Source: an uncultured Verrucomicrobia subdivision 3 bacterium (lineage in GTDB: Bacteria > Verrucomicrobiota > Verrucomicrobiia > Limisphaerales > UBA8199). Taken from it: 46,863 bases of DNA. Positions 16,163 to 25,575 of this stretch are shown one piece after another; position 1 is the stretch's first letter; every line of letters starts with the position of its first letter. The stretch lies in contig CAIWMU010000078.1 in assembly GCA_903913865.1 (NCBI GenBank), positions 1-46,863 of the forward strand. The letters run 5' to 3'. The position numbers and the translations under genes are program-made. A model generated the notes under the pieces. The model saw nothing but the letters and a program-made list of their open reading frames with translations, made no database searches and was not told the DNA's origin.

Positions 16163-16543
16163 TCATGGCAGGGTGGCGGGGTTGTGAGCCACAAGCGGCT
16201 TGATGGCCAGCCAGAGCCATCCGGCCAGGAGACTGACACCGCCGATGGGGGTTATGGCACCCAGCCACCGGATGTTTAGTGCGGCGAGGAGGTAAAGTGA
16301 ACCCGAAAAGATGAAGATGCCGGCAAGGAAACACCACCAGGGGCCAAACCCCGAGGTGAGGCGTCCCGCCAGCACATAGAGGACAATGGTGTGAATGAAG
16401 TGGTAAAAAACCGCCTTTTCCCAGATCGCCGTGGTGCCATTTGCCACCAGGGTGTCCTTCATGGCATGGGCGCCAAATGCGCCGAGGGCCACGGCGAGAA
16501 AGCCGAGAACTGCCGAAATTCGCAACGCCATTATCTGTGTCAT
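16163..16543 (-). CDS. DUF423 family small membrane protein
   Basis: A 126-residue inner-membrane protein with four hydrophobic helices. It carries the DUF423 (YgdD-like) hallmarks: LGFLAVALGAFGAHAMKD at the first helix and KAVFYHFIHTIVLYVLAG in the second. The function of this widespread family is not established. I chose ATG 16543 (MTQIMALRIS); ATG 16531 is also possible, while the longer frame from 16576 has no support. It diverges from the fucosidase gene. Confidence 0.88.
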   Translation of the reverse strand: MTQIMALRISAVLGFLAVALGAFGAHAMKDTLVANGTTAIWEKAVFYHFIHTIVLYVLAGRLTSGFGPWWCFLAGIFIFSGSLYLLAALNIRWLGAITPIGGVSLLAGWLWLAIKPLVAHNPATLP

Positions 16544-16684
16544 GCGCAGGAATGTAGGCTGGAACCGGTTTGGCACAAGTCACTCTTTTGAGATGGTTGA
16601 GGTGGTTCGGGGTGAAATTTTCTGCGTGGTGTGGGAACTTCTGAGCCTTGCGGCGGGGGTGGATGCTTGGCATTCTTTGGGGAT

Positions 16685-18157
16685 ATGATCTTGCGGCTTT
16701 TTCTACTGTGCACGTTCGGGTTGGCCCTAAACTCCGCTGTGTCCGCATCCTCAGCCCCACCGGTCCCTTATGGGCCGATTCCCACGCAACGGCAGTTGGC
16801 CTGGCACGAGATGGAGTTTTATGGCTTTCTGCATTTCACGGTGAACACCTTCACCGACAAGGAGTGGGGTTATGGGGATGAAAATCCTGAGGTGTTCAAC
16901 CCGACCGATTTTGACGCCGATCAGATTGTGACGGCAGCCCGGATGGCCGGGATGAAGGGGCTGATCCTGACGGCCAAGCACCATGACGGGTTCTGCCTGT
17001 GGCCCAGCAAGTTCACGGAGCATTCGGTGGCTGGCAGCAAGTGGAAGGGTGGCAAGGGGGATGTGGTGAAGGAGATCTCCGAGGCCTGCAGGCGGCAGAA
17101 GATGCGGTTTGGGATCTATCTCTCACCGTGGGACCGGAATAACAAGGATTACGCCAGCGCCGCCTACATCACCTACTACCGGAACCAGCTGCGGGAGTTG
17201 CTGACCAGTTATGGGGATGTGTTCACCGTCTGGTTTGATGGTGCGAATGGGGGGGATGGGTTTTACGGGGGGGCACGGGAGACACGGAAGATCGACAACC
17301 GCACCTATTACGACTGGCCGGTGACCCAGCAACTGGTGCGGGACCTGATGCCCGGAGCCTCGATGTTCAGCGATGCCGGGCCAGACTTCCGATGGGTGGG
17401 CAACGAGCGTGGCGTGGCGGGGGATCCCTGCTGGGCGACCTTGAACAATGAAGGACGCCGCCCCGGCGGGACCAGCGACGGGCTTAATTCGGGGGAGCGC
17501 CCGGGCACGCATTGGATTCCCGCCGAGTGCGATGTGTCGATCCGTCCGGGCTGGTTTTATCACTCCCAGGAGGATTCAAAGGTTAAGACCCCGGCGGAGT
17601 TGGTCGATCTCTATTACAAGTCGGTGGGTCGGGGGGCGTGCCTGAACCTGAACCTGCCGCCGGATCGCCGGGGGCGGATCCATGACAACGACATTGCCAG
17701 CCTGCGGGAGTTCCGGCGGATTCTGGATGCCACTTTTGCAAAAAATCTGGTGCGTGGTGCCAGAGTGACGGCTTCGAACGAGCGGAACGGTGGCAGTAGC
17801 TTTGCGGCGAAAAACCTGCTGGATGGGAAAAAAGGAACCTACTGGTCAACGGAGGATTCCATCACCACTCCCGAGGTGGTGCTCTCCTTCAAGCAGCCTG
17901 TGCGGTTCAACGTCGTGGACCTGCGGGAATACCTGCCCCTGGGCCAGCGGATCGAGGCATTTGCCCTGGACCAGTGGAAGGATGGACAGTGGGCGGAGTT
18001 TGCCCGGGGCACGAGCATCGGCAACCGGCGGCTGATCCGGTCCGGCTTTATCACGACCGAAAAGCTCCGCCTGAGGATCGTGGGTGCGCCGGTGGCACCG
18101 GCGCTGGCTGAACTGGGGCTCTACGCGGAACCGGAGGGTGTGAAGGCTGGTTCATAG
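16685..18157 (+). CDS. Secreted alpha-L-fucosidase (GH29) with C-terminal discoidin-like domain
   Basis: A 490-residue glycosidase. The signal peptide covers about residues 1-22 (MILRLFLLCTFGLALNSAVS). The GH29 domain spans ~30-345 with AKHHDGFCLW (about 97-106) and the nucleophile region DVFTVWFDGANG (Asp at about 185). After it comes a F5/8-type C (discoidin) domain, about 355-485 (VTASNERNGGSSFAAKNLLDG). It releases terminal L-fucose from glycans, probably fucosylated algal or host polysaccharides, outside the cytoplasm. ATG 16685 is chosen because it begins the signal peptide. It is followed 75 bp later by a glycosyltransferase gene. Confidence 0.93.
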   Translation: MILRLFLLCTFGLALNSAVSASSAPPVPYGPIPTQRQLAWHEMEFYGFLHFTVNTFTDKEWGYGDENPEVFNPTDFDADQIVTAARMAGMKGLILTAKHHDGFCLWPSKFTEHSVAGSKWKGGKGDVVKEISEACRRQKMRFGIYLSPWDRNNKDYASAAYITYYRNQLRELLTSYGDVFTVWFDGANGGDGFYGGARETRKIDNRTYYDWPVTQQLVRDLMPGASMFSDAGPDFRWVGNERGVAGDPCWATLNNEGRRPGGTSDGLNSGERPGTHWIPAECDVSIRPGWFYHSQEDSKVKTPAELVDLYYKSVGRGACLNLNLPPDRRGRIHDNDIASLREFRRILDATFAKNLVRGARVTASNERNGGSSFAAKNLLDGKKGTYWSTEDSITTPEVVLSFKQPVRFNVVDLREYLPLGQRIEAFALDQWKDGQWAEFARGTSIGNRRLIRSGFITTEKLRLRIVGAPVAPALAELGLYAEPEGVKAGS

Positions 18158-18232
18158 CCCGCCGGATTCGTGACCGCAGGGCGGAAAAGATCCCGGCGGC
18201 GGTCGTTTGAAGGTGTTTGACGCAAATGCGTA

Positions 18233-19495
18233 ATGACAAATGGGACACATTCCAGAGATGCCAGCACGCCGGCAGGCAAGCCGGTGAAGGTGCTGGTGTT
18301 TGCGCATGTCCCACCGCCGCACCACGGGCAGAGTTACATGGTGCAACTCATGCTGGATGGGCTCCGCCAGGGCGGGGGCGGGGCCGATCGGCCGGTGATC
18401 GAGTGTTATCATGTGGATGCCCGGATCTCCAAGGAACTTTCCGACATCGGCGATTTTCGTCTGGGTAAATTCCTGCTGCTCCTCTGGTTTTGTGTGAAGG
18501 CGGTTTACTACCGGTTCCGTTACGGGGTCCGGAATTTCTACTACATCCCCGCTCCCGGCAAGCGCTCGGCCTTGTATCGGGACTGGGTTGTGATGGGGCT
18601 TTGCAGGCCGTTTTTCAAGAACATCATCCTGCACTGGCACGCGGCGGGGCTGGCCAAATGGCTGGAGACAGTTGTTCAGATTCGCACCCGGCTCATCACA
18701 TTCCACTTTTTGAAGGAGGCGGATCTGAGCATTGTGCTTTCTGAGTACAACCGGCGGGATGCGGAGAAGCTGTTTGCGAAGCGCATCGCCGTGGTGGGGA
18801 ATGGCATACCGGACCCATGCCCGGAATTTGAGCGGGAGGTGCAGCCGAGGCGTTCAGCCCGGCGGGCGGTCCATGCCGCGCTGCTGGCTGGCAGAAGCCC
18901 TGCGGCGGCGGAACTGGCCGTGGCGGGGGAGGATGCCGGGGTGGTCCGGGTGCTTTACCTCGCCCATTGCACCCGGGAGAAGGGTTTGTTCGATGCACTT
19001 TCCGGGGTCTGCCTGGCCAATGCCGCGCTTGCGCAGCGGAAGTCGCGGCTCAGCCTGCGCATGGTGGTTGCGGGCAACTTTCTATCCAGCCGGGAACAGC
19101 AGGAATTTGAGGCGGAAGTGGTGAGGTTGGCTTGCGCCGCGAGCGTGGAATACCAGGGGTTCGTGGGCGGTGAAAAGAAGGCGAAACTGCTTAGGGACTC
19201 GGACCTTTTCTGCTTCCCGACGTTTTATCAAAATGAAAACCAGCCGGTGAACCTGATCGAGGCGATGGCCTTCGGCCTGCCGGTGCTCACCACCCGGTGG
19301 CGTTCATTGCCTGAGTTGCTCCCGGCGAATTATCCCGGCCTTGTTCCCATCCAGAATCCGGCGGCCATCTCCGCCGCCATTCTGCTCCTGCTCGAAACCC
19401 ACGACGGCGAAGGGTTCCGTGAACGATTCCTCAAGTTTTACACACTGGACCGCTACCTGAGCGAACTCGCCAAGGCGTTCGAGAGCCTCGGGTGA
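18233..19495 (+). CDS. GT4-family glycosyltransferase
   Basis: A 420-residue GT-B fold glycosyltransferase of the group-1/GT4 type. The N-terminal domain starts KVLVFAHVPPPHHGQSYMVQ; the second Rossmann domain begins VLYLAHCTREKGLFDAL. The E-x7-E motif is present in NENQPVNLIEAMAFGLPVLT (about residues 340-360). Such enzymes transfer a sugar from a nucleotide-sugar to a lipid- or polysaccharide acceptor; the donor cannot be read from sequence. It is cytoplasmic and stands alone between two glycoside hydrolases, so it does not obviously belong to a polysaccharide locus in this window. Confidence 0.88.
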   Translation: MTNGTHSRDASTPAGKPVKVLVFAHVPPPHHGQSYMVQLMLDGLRQGGGGADRPVIECYHVDARISKELSDIGDFRLGKFLLLLWFCVKAVYYRFRYGVRNFYYIPAPGKRSALYRDWVVMGLCRPFFKNIILHWHAAGLAKWLETVVQIRTRLITFHFLKEADLSIVLSEYNRRDAEKLFAKRIAVVGNGIPDPCPEFEREVQPRRSARRAVHAALLAGRSPAAAELAVAGEDAGVVRVLYLAHCTREKGLFDALSGVCLANAALAQRKSRLSLRMVVAGNFLSSREQQEFEAEVVRLACAASVEYQGFVGGEKKAKLLRDSDLFCFPTFYQNENQPVNLIEAMAFGLPVLTTRWRSLPELLPANYPGLVPIQNPAAISAAILLLLETHDGEGFRERFLKFYTLDRYLSELAKAFESLG

Positions 19496-19530
19496 CGGTG
19501 GGGCGCTGGTTGGCAGGGTTTCCCTGTGGT

Positions 19531-22500
19531 TTATCGGTGTGCGGCAGTTGCAGGGTTGAAAGGGGTTTCGAAAGTGTATGTTCCGGAAGTGACGGTGTAG
19601 AGGGATACCTCTTTTTCCGTGCGGAGGAATGTCACCCCTTTGGCTTTTGTCGCAGGGCGGCCTGATTCTGTGACTGCCCCGGGTTCCGTGGTGGGGAGAT
19701 GGAGTGTGGCGGTGGTATTGACCGGGATGGTGATTTCCAACCGCAGCCTGCCATTTTTAAGCTGCCAGTTACTCTCGATTTTTCCGTGGGGGGATGGGTT
19801 GGAGCATTTCACCCAGGTGAGGCCGTCCAGAATGGCGGGCTTGATGATGATCTGCTTGCCCGCCGGGGTTGAGGGATCGCGGCGGATGCCGCCCGGGGCC
19901 TGGTAGAGCCAGACACCGATGCAGCCGAGGGTGGGGTGGTTGCGGGATCCGCCCCCATCCCAGGCTTCCCAGATGCTGGTGCCGCCGTTGTTGAGCATGT
20001 GCAGCCAGCCTGGGAAATCCTCACGGGTCAGCATGTGCCAGGCCAGGTCATCGCGGCCATTTTCCATGAGGGTTTGAAACAGGTAGAGCAGGCCGACGAT
20101 GCCGGTTCCCACATGGCCCCTGCCTGTGGTTGTGATGCTTTCCACCAGACGTTCCATGACCCTGGGACGGAGTGCTTCCGGGACGAGATTGAGGGCGAGC
20201 GGGAGAGCCTGACCGGCCTGGGTCTTTGAGGCATACCAACCGGTGGCGGGATCCAGATTGGCCTTGTTGAACGCATCGCGGATGCGATCGGAGAGGGATG
20301 CGTAGGTGCGGGCCTCTTCGGTGCGGCCGAGGAGGGCCGCTGCCTGGCTGACGATGCGGGCCTGGTATGCGTAGGCAGCGGTGGAGATGTGGGTGAGAGG
20401 CGGCGCACCGGCCTTTGCACTGCCTGCGAGCCAATCACCGAGGCCCCAGTCAATGAGGTCCCCTTTGGCGGTGGTGCCGAGGTAATCCACGTAGGCCTTC
20501 ATGTTGGGGTAGCCCTCCTCCAGAACGCGGGTGTCGCCATAATGGAGGTAGAGTTTCCAGGGAGCCATGACGATGGCGCCGCCCCACCAGGGATCGGCCA
20601 TTTCGCCGGGGGATCCATCCTGCCGGGTGCGTCCCCAGCCGGAGGTGGGAACGAAGTCGGGCACATGGCCGTTGGGGTCCTGACCATCCATCATGTCATG
20701 GAACCACTTCCGGTAGAACAGGGGGGTGTCGAGGTTGTGAAACGCAGTTTCCATGCAGACGCAGCCGTCGTCCATCCAGCCCATTTTTTCCCGCTGCGGG
20801 CAGTCGGTGGGGATTCCGTGCATGTTGTTGAGGAGGGTGCGAAGCATCACCGCCTGGAGTTCGTTGATCCGTTCATTGGAGCAACTGAACTGTCCGGCCG
20901 GGTCCGGGGCGGTGGTGACCCAGCGGCCGGTCAGGCTGTCGAGTGTCGGCTTTTCGGCGAGGCCGGTCACCTGCACATAGCGGAACCCGTGGTAGGTGAA
21001 CCGGGGTTCGAAGGTTTTCAGACCGTTTCCATCCAGAATATATTCCTCGGTCTGGAACCGCCCGTGGGTGTGGCTGGTGAGGTGGCCCATGTTGACGGTG
21101 CCATCCTCGTTCAGGAGTTCATTGGACTGCAGCGTGATTTTCGTGCCACGAGGTCCCCGGGCGGAGAGCCTGGCCCAGCCGGAAATGTTGACGCCGAGGT
21201 CGAAGACGAAGGTGCCGGGCTTCGGTTCCGTGAGTTTGACCGGGCGGATGGATGCGGTGGCGCGGATGGGGGGATGCTGCTGGGAGACGAGCCTGCCTGC
21301 GGGGGGAGGCACGATGATGGCATTGGGCCATCGGGAGGCATCGTAATCCGGGAGGCTCCATCCCGGCTTGTCCTCGCGGGCATCAATGGTCTCGCCGCCC
21401 CGGATGCAGTTGAAGGTGATCGGGCCGGTGGACCATTTCCACGAGGGGTCGGAGACGATCACCCGGGAGGAACCATCGGCGAATTCGACGTGCAACTGGC
21501 AGAGCATTCTCGGGGAGGCGGACCAGGGGGCCTTCTCGAAGCCGAAGAGGTCGCCCGTGGCCAGGTTGAACCAGCCGCCGCCCAGCAGGACTCCCAGGGC
21601 ATTGTGTCCGCGCCGCAGGTTCGCTGTTACATCCCAGGTGCGGTAGAGCACGCGTTTGCTGTAATCGGTGAAGCCCGGGTCGATGACGTCCACCCCGATC
21701 TTGCGGCCGTTGATTTCAAGCTCGGAGCAGCCCAGACCGCAGAGGTAAAGGGTGGCGCGGGAAACCTTCTTTTCGATCTCCAGATCCTTCCGCAGGAGCA
21801 CGGCGGCGTTGCCGGGCCTTGCCGGGGCCCTGCTTCCCGGGGTGGTGAGCCGCTTTCCATCGGTCAGGAGCGGGAGACTCCATCCGGCACCCTCGACACT
21901 GTCCATCGCCCGAACGGGGGCTTTTAGGGCGATGTTCGTTCCTGCGGAGATCACTTCCAATTCTGCCAGGGCGAAGCAGAACGGTTTCAACCCGCTCTTC
22001 CGGTTCCAGAGTTTTGTGGCGGTGATCCGCACGTAACGGGCGAGGATGCCGCTGGCTGCGAACGTGCGGGATTCATTGCCCGGGCTCGGGTAATCGGCCC
22101 CGGTGAGATCGGCCACGGGGATGGGCTGCCGAAATTCGGGATCGTTGGAGGCCTCGATTTTGAAGCGCACAGGGAATCCGAAGCCCTGCACCTGCTCAAA
22201 ACCGGCGGGGGATGGGGGATGGAGTCTCACCTCATCCAGTGTGCGCTCGTTGCCAAGATCAACCTGAACCCACTTGAGTTCATCCTGCTTTTCCGCTTCC
22301 AGTGCATGGTATCCGGCGACTGCAGGCCCTGCGGGCGCGGTGAGTTCCCCGGTGGCGGCAATCCATCTGCCCTGCCAGTCGGATGGGATCATCAAGCCCA
22401 TCGACCACATTGCCGGGGCGCTCCAGCCGGAGGGCCTGCCCTCCTGGTCCCAGACGCGAATTTTCCAGTGGCAGCGGTCGCGGGATTTGAGCGGCCTGCC

Positions 22501-22848
22501 AGCGTATGGAATCTGAATCTGCCGGTCGGAGGTGGTTCTCCCGCTGTCCCAGAGATCCCCCTCGCCATGGGCGAGCTTTTCAGGCGTGCTTGCCACGAGG
22601 ATCTGGTAGGCGGACTGGGCCAACCCCCTTGCGGTGGATGGGGATGCTTCGAGAGTCCATGAGAGGCGGGGATCGGGAACATCAATGCCCAGGGGATCCC
22701 GCCCGAATTCGCAGGTCAGGTTGACGGGTTGGATGCCGGCCGCAAAGGCAGGCAGGGCGGCCAGCAGGCAGAGGGTTGCCAGAACCAGATTCAGAATCCC
22801 CGGTTTACGGAAGGAGATTCTGCAGGCAGCCAGTGAGTGGTGTTGCAT
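19531..22848 (-). CDS. Secreted alpha-L-rhamnosidase (GH78), multidomain
   Basis: A 1105-residue exo-acting rhamnosidase. The signal segment is near the N-terminus (ILNLVLATLCLLAALPAFAA). The order is: an Ig-like N-terminal domain (VNLTCEFGRDPLGIDVPDPR), a discoidin-like insert about residues 180-320, the GH78 N-terminal beta-sandwich (KKVSRATLYLCGLGCSELEI), a further sandwich, then the (alpha/alpha)6 catalytic domain with DCPQREKMGWMDDG (about 680-695), and a C-terminal beta domain (IKPAILDGLTWVKCSNPSPH). It removes terminal L-rhamnose from polysaccharides, pectin fragments or glycosides. ATG 22848 is preferred; 22878 is the longer option. It converges with the GT4 gene. Confidence 0.93.
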   Translation of the reverse strand: MQHHSLAACRISFRKPGILNLVLATLCLLAALPAFAAGIQPVNLTCEFGRDPLGIDVPDPRLSWTLEASPSTARGLAQSAYQILVASTPEKLAHGEGDLWDSGRTTSDRQIQIPYAGRPLKSRDRCHWKIRVWDQEGRPSGWSAPAMWSMGLMIPSDWQGRWIAATGELTAPAGPAVAGYHALEAEKQDELKWVQVDLGNERTLDEVRLHPPSPAGFEQVQGFGFPVRFKIEASNDPEFRQPIPVADLTGADYPSPGNESRTFAASGILARYVRITATKLWNRKSGLKPFCFALAELEVISAGTNIALKAPVRAMDSVEGAGWSLPLLTDGKRLTTPGSRAPARPGNAAVLLRKDLEIEKKVSRATLYLCGLGCSELEINGRKIGVDVIDPGFTDYSKRVLYRTWDVTANLRRGHNALGVLLGGGWFNLATGDLFGFEKAPWSASPRMLCQLHVEFADGSSRVIVSDPSWKWSTGPITFNCIRGGETIDAREDKPGWSLPDYDASRWPNAIIVPPPAGRLVSQQHPPIRATASIRPVKLTEPKPGTFVFDLGVNISGWARLSARGPRGTKITLQSNELLNEDGTVNMGHLTSHTHGRFQTEEYILDGNGLKTFEPRFTYHGFRYVQVTGLAEKPTLDSLTGRWVTTAPDPAGQFSCSNERINELQAVMLRTLLNNMHGIPTDCPQREKMGWMDDGCVCMETAFHNLDTPLFYRKWFHDMMDGQDPNGHVPDFVPTSGWGRTRQDGSPGEMADPWWGGAIVMAPWKLYLHYGDTRVLEEGYPNMKAYVDYLGTTAKGDLIDWGLGDWLAGSAKAGAPPLTHISTAAYAYQARIVSQAAALLGRTEEARTYASLSDRIRDAFNKANLDPATGWYASKTQAGQALPLALNLVPEALRPRVMERLVESITTTGRGHVGTGIVGLLYLFQTLMENGRDDLAWHMLTREDFPGWLHMLNNGGTSIWEAWDGGGSRNHPTLGCIGVWLYQAPGGIRRDPSTPAGKQIIIKPAILDGLTWVKCSNPSPHGKIESNWQLKNGRLRLEITIPVNTTATLHLPTTEPGAVTESGRPATKAKGVTFLRTEKEVSLYTVTSGTYTFETPFNPATAAHR

Positions 22849-23103
22849 AAGCTTTTGGGGATCGGGGGAAGGGGCCAATGACAGGAGGATGCCCGGGTTC
22901 CGTTTCTGCGGGGATCCTGAACAGAGGCTCGGGATGCGGTCCGGTCACCTTTTGTGAATGACACAAAAAGTGGGGATGAACTCCATGCCGCCCGGGGCTG
23001 GATGGCTGGCCTGTCTGGTGCCGGATCATTGGTTGTCCGTTCAGAATGGGCCGGAGGCTCTGATCCCGCGAGCCCCGATTCCCCTGGGGGGAACAGGGGC
23101 GGA

Positions 23104-24363
23104 TCAGCCCACGAACTTCCGGCCGATGACGCTCGCGTTATGGCCACCAAATCCGAAGGAGTTGTTGATGATGGCGTTGACCTTCCACTCGCGGGCGGTG
23201 TTGGGGACGTAATCGAGGTCGCAGAGCGGGTCCGGCGTCGTGTAGTTGATGGTGGGGGGCACGATGTCGGTCTGGAGTGCCTTGGTGCAGGCGATCATCT
23301 CGACGGCGCCTGCGGCACCGAGCATGTGGCCGGTGGCTCCCTTTGTGGAACTGACGACCAGATTGCGGGCGTGCGGCCCGAACACGGTCTTGACAGCCAT
23401 TGTCTCGGCGATGTCACCCTGCGGGGTGGATGTTCCGTGTGCGTTGATGTAGGAAATGCTTTCCGGGTTCATGCCGGCGCTGCGGAGGGCCATGCGCATG
23501 CAACGGGCCGCACCCTCGCCACCTTCGGAAGGGGAGGTGAGGTGGTAGGCATCGGCGGTGTTGCCGTAGCCGGCCAGTTCGGCATAGATGCGCGCACCAC
23601 GCTTGAGGGCATGCTGGAGTTCCTCCAGAAGGAGAACGCCGGAGCCCTCGCCCATGACGAACCCATCGCGATCCTTGTCGAAGGGGCGTGAGGAGGTTTT
23701 GGGGCTGTCGTTGCGCGTGCTCATGGCGCGCATGGCGCAAAAGCCGCCGATCCCGATGGGGACGATGGTAGCCTCGGCACCACCAGCGAGCATGAGGTTG
23801 GCATCACCCATCTTGATGGTGCGCCAGGCCTCGCCAAGGGCGTGGCTGGAGGTTGCGCAGGCGGAGCAGGTGGCAAAATTCGGTCCACGCAGGTTGTGAT
23901 ACATCGAGACGATGCCGGAGGCCATGTTCGAGATCAGCATCGGGATCATGAAGGGCGAGAGGCGACCCGGGCCACGCTCTAGAAGGATCTTGTGCTGCTC
24001 GGTGGTGGTCTGGAGACCGCCGATGCCGGAGCCGATGATCACCCCGAACTCGTCCAGATTCACCTGCGTCAGATCAACGCCGGAATCCTGAATGGCCTGC
24101 CAGGCGGCGTGAACGCCAAACTGGGTGTAGCGGTCGGTGCGGCGCACCTCCTTGGGGCTGGGGAAGGCCGGGGCGGGATTGAAATCCCGCACCTCGCCGG
24201 CTATCTGGGTGGTGAACGCCGTTGCATCAAAAGCGGTGATGCGATCAATACCGCACGCGCCATTGATCAGATTGTTCCAAAACGTCCCGACATCGTGCCC
24301 CAGAGGGGAAACGACACCCAGTCCCGTGATGACTACTCTGCGATCTGCCGGATTGATGGCCAT
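23104..24363 (-). CDS. fabF: Beta-ketoacyl-ACP synthase II
   Basis: A 419-residue KAS II condensing enzyme of type II fatty-acid synthesis. The start RRVVITGLGVVSPLGHDV is typical. Catalytic residues: Cys169 in SACATSSHALGEA, and the two His in NAHGTSTPQGD and KGATGHMLGAAGAVE. It extends acyl-ACP with malonyl-ACP in the cytoplasm. The ATG at 24363 gives the canonical start; the longer frame to 24426 reads through the hairpin. It follows acpP by about 100 bp, the usual acpP-fabF order, with a strong hairpin between. Confidence 0.96.
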   Translation of the reverse strand: MAINPADRRVVITGLGVVSPLGHDVGTFWNNLINGACGIDRITAFDATAFTTQIAGEVRDFNPAPAFPSPKEVRRTDRYTQFGVHAAWQAIQDSGVDLTQVNLDEFGVIIGSGIGGLQTTTEQHKILLERGPGRLSPFMIPMLISNMASGIVSMYHNLRGPNFATCSACATSSHALGEAWRTIKMGDANLMLAGGAEATIVPIGIGGFCAMRAMSTRNDSPKTSSRPFDKDRDGFVMGEGSGVLLLEELQHALKRGARIYAELAGYGNTADAYHLTSPSEGGEGAARCMRMALRSAGMNPESISYINAHGTSTPQGDIAETMAVKTVFGPHARNLVVSSTKGATGHMLGAAGAVEMIACTKALQTDIVPPTINYTTPDPLCDLDYVPNTAREWKVNAIINNSFGFGGHNASVIGRKFVG

Positions 24364-24372
24364 AAAATGATT

Positions 24373-24408
24373 CGGGGCAGCCTGCCTCGTAGAGTTCAGG
24401 CTGCCCCG
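24373..24408 (-). promoter_or_regulatory. 12-bp perfect stem-loop just upstream of fabF
   Basis: On the minus strand cggggcagcctg (24397-24408) pairs perfectly with caggctgccccg (24373-24384) around a 12-base loop. It ends 9 bases before the fabF ATG and lacks a run of six T, so it is not a plain terminator. It occupies or borders the ribosome-binding region of fabF and could lower fabF translation or act as an RNA processing/partial termination site that keeps acpP expression above fabF. Confidence 0.6.
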
Positions 24409-24461
24409 AGATCGTCCAAGTGACAATCTTATTTTTACTAGTGGATCTTCGGAGGGAAGGG

Positions 24462-24707
24462 TTACTTCTGTCCGGAATCCTCAATGTATTTGATCACATC
24501 GCCCACGGACTGCAGCTTTTCAGCCTGCTCGTCGGGGATTTCGTTGCCGAACTCCTCTTCAAGAGCCATGACCAATTCGACCGTGTCGAGCGAATCCGCC
24601 CCGAGGTCCTCAATAAATTTTGCATCCGGCGTCACCTGGTCGGCGGTGACTCCCAATTGCTCGACAATGATGTCTTTTACTCTTTGCTCAATAGTTTTTT
24701 CAGCCAT
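24462..24707 (-). CDS. acpP: Acyl carrier protein
   Basis: An 81-residue acidic helical protein of normal ACP length. The 4'-phosphopantetheine attachment Ser39 lies in [20 protein letters not shown]. It carries growing acyl chains between FabG, FabF and other fatty-acid enzymes. The start at 24707 is backed by a good Shine-Dalgarno sequence (tggaga, 6 bases upstream), better than most genes in this window, consistent with high expression. It sits between fabG and fabF. Confidence 0.97.
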   Translation of the reverse strand: MAEKTIEQRVKDIIVEQLGVTADQVTPDAKFIEDLGADSLDTVELVMALEEEFGNEIPDEQAEKLQSVGDVIKYIEDSGQK

Positions 24708-24831
24708 GGTATTCTCCAGTTCTTATCGTTGCTGTGTGTCTATGCCACGCAGGCGAGGGCGTCAAGCCCTGAGTGACTGTTTTTTTCGACAGGCACGCTT
24801 CCGCCAGCGTGAAAATTCAAATCAAAGCCTA

Positions 24832-25575
24832 TTACATCACCATTCCGCCATCCACTGTCAACACCTGACCTGTGATGTATTTTGCCCCGGGCCCGGCCAG
24901 AAACAGAGCCGCCTCGGCGACATCCTCCGACTGCCCGATCCTGCCCAGCGGTATGTTTTTCACCAACTCCGCCTTGAGGGCATCGCTCAAACCGGACGTC
25001 ATGTCCGTCTCAATAAACCCGGGCGCCAGCGCGTTGACTGTGATGCCCCGGGAGGCCAGTTCGCGGGCGATGGACTTTGTAAAACCGATCAACCCGGCCT
25101 TGCTCGCCGCATAATTGCACTGGCCGGCGTTGCCGATCAGGCCGATCACGGAGGACACATTGATGATGCGTCCGGACCGTTGCTTGATCATGGAGCGGGA
25201 GAAGGCTTTGGTGAAGGAAAACGCCCCTTTGAGGTTCGTGTCCAGCACCGCATCCCAATCCGACTCACTCATTCGCATGAGCAGCGTGTCCCGTGTGACA
25301 CCCGCATTGTTGATCAGAATGTCCACTCTTCCGGACTCGGCAAGAATCTTTTCCGCCGCGCTGCCCACTGCGGCGGTATCCGCCACATCCACTGCCACTG
25401 CCCAGGCCTTGCGGCCCAGGGCACGAATCTCCGAGGCCACCCGCTCAGAGTTCTCCGCCGTGCGCGAAACGCACACGACATCGGCTCCCGCTGCGGCGAA
25501 CTTCAAGGCAATGGCTCGTCCGATGCCGCGACCGGCACCCGTCACGACCGCCACCTGGCTGGCTAATTGACTCAT
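24832..25575 (-). CDS. fabG: 3-oxoacyl-ACP reductase
   Basis: A 247-residue short-chain dehydrogenase. The NADPH-binding motif TGAGRGIG is at about 12-19, NNAG at 89-92, and the catalytic residues Ser142, Tyr155 and Lys159 (YAASK) are intact with Asn114. The C-terminus VDGGMVM is typical of FabG. It reduces 3-ketoacyl-ACP in fatty-acid elongation. It is the first gene of the fabG-acpP-fabF group; the 124 bp to acpP leave room for an internal promoter. Confidence 0.95.
   Translation of the reverse strand: MSQLASQVAVVTGAGRGIGRAIALKFAAAGADVVCVSRTAENSERVASEIRALGRKAWAVAVDVADTAAVGSAAEKILAESGRVDILINNAGVTRDTLLMRMSESDWDAVLDTNLKGAFSFTKAFSRSMIKQRSGRIINVSSVIGLIGNAGQCNYAASKAGLIGFTKSIARELASRGITVNALAPGFIETDMTSGLSDALKAELVKNIPLGRIGQSEDVAEAALFLAGPGAKYITGQVLTVDGGMVM

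Noticed and set aside
20389-21927. 512-codon plus-strand frame inside the rhamnosidase gene
   Set aside because: Antisense to a clear GH78 enzyme with intact motifs.
23040-23103. Terminator after fabF
   Set aside because: A 6-bp cccctg/caggg stem is present but weak and has no T-run.
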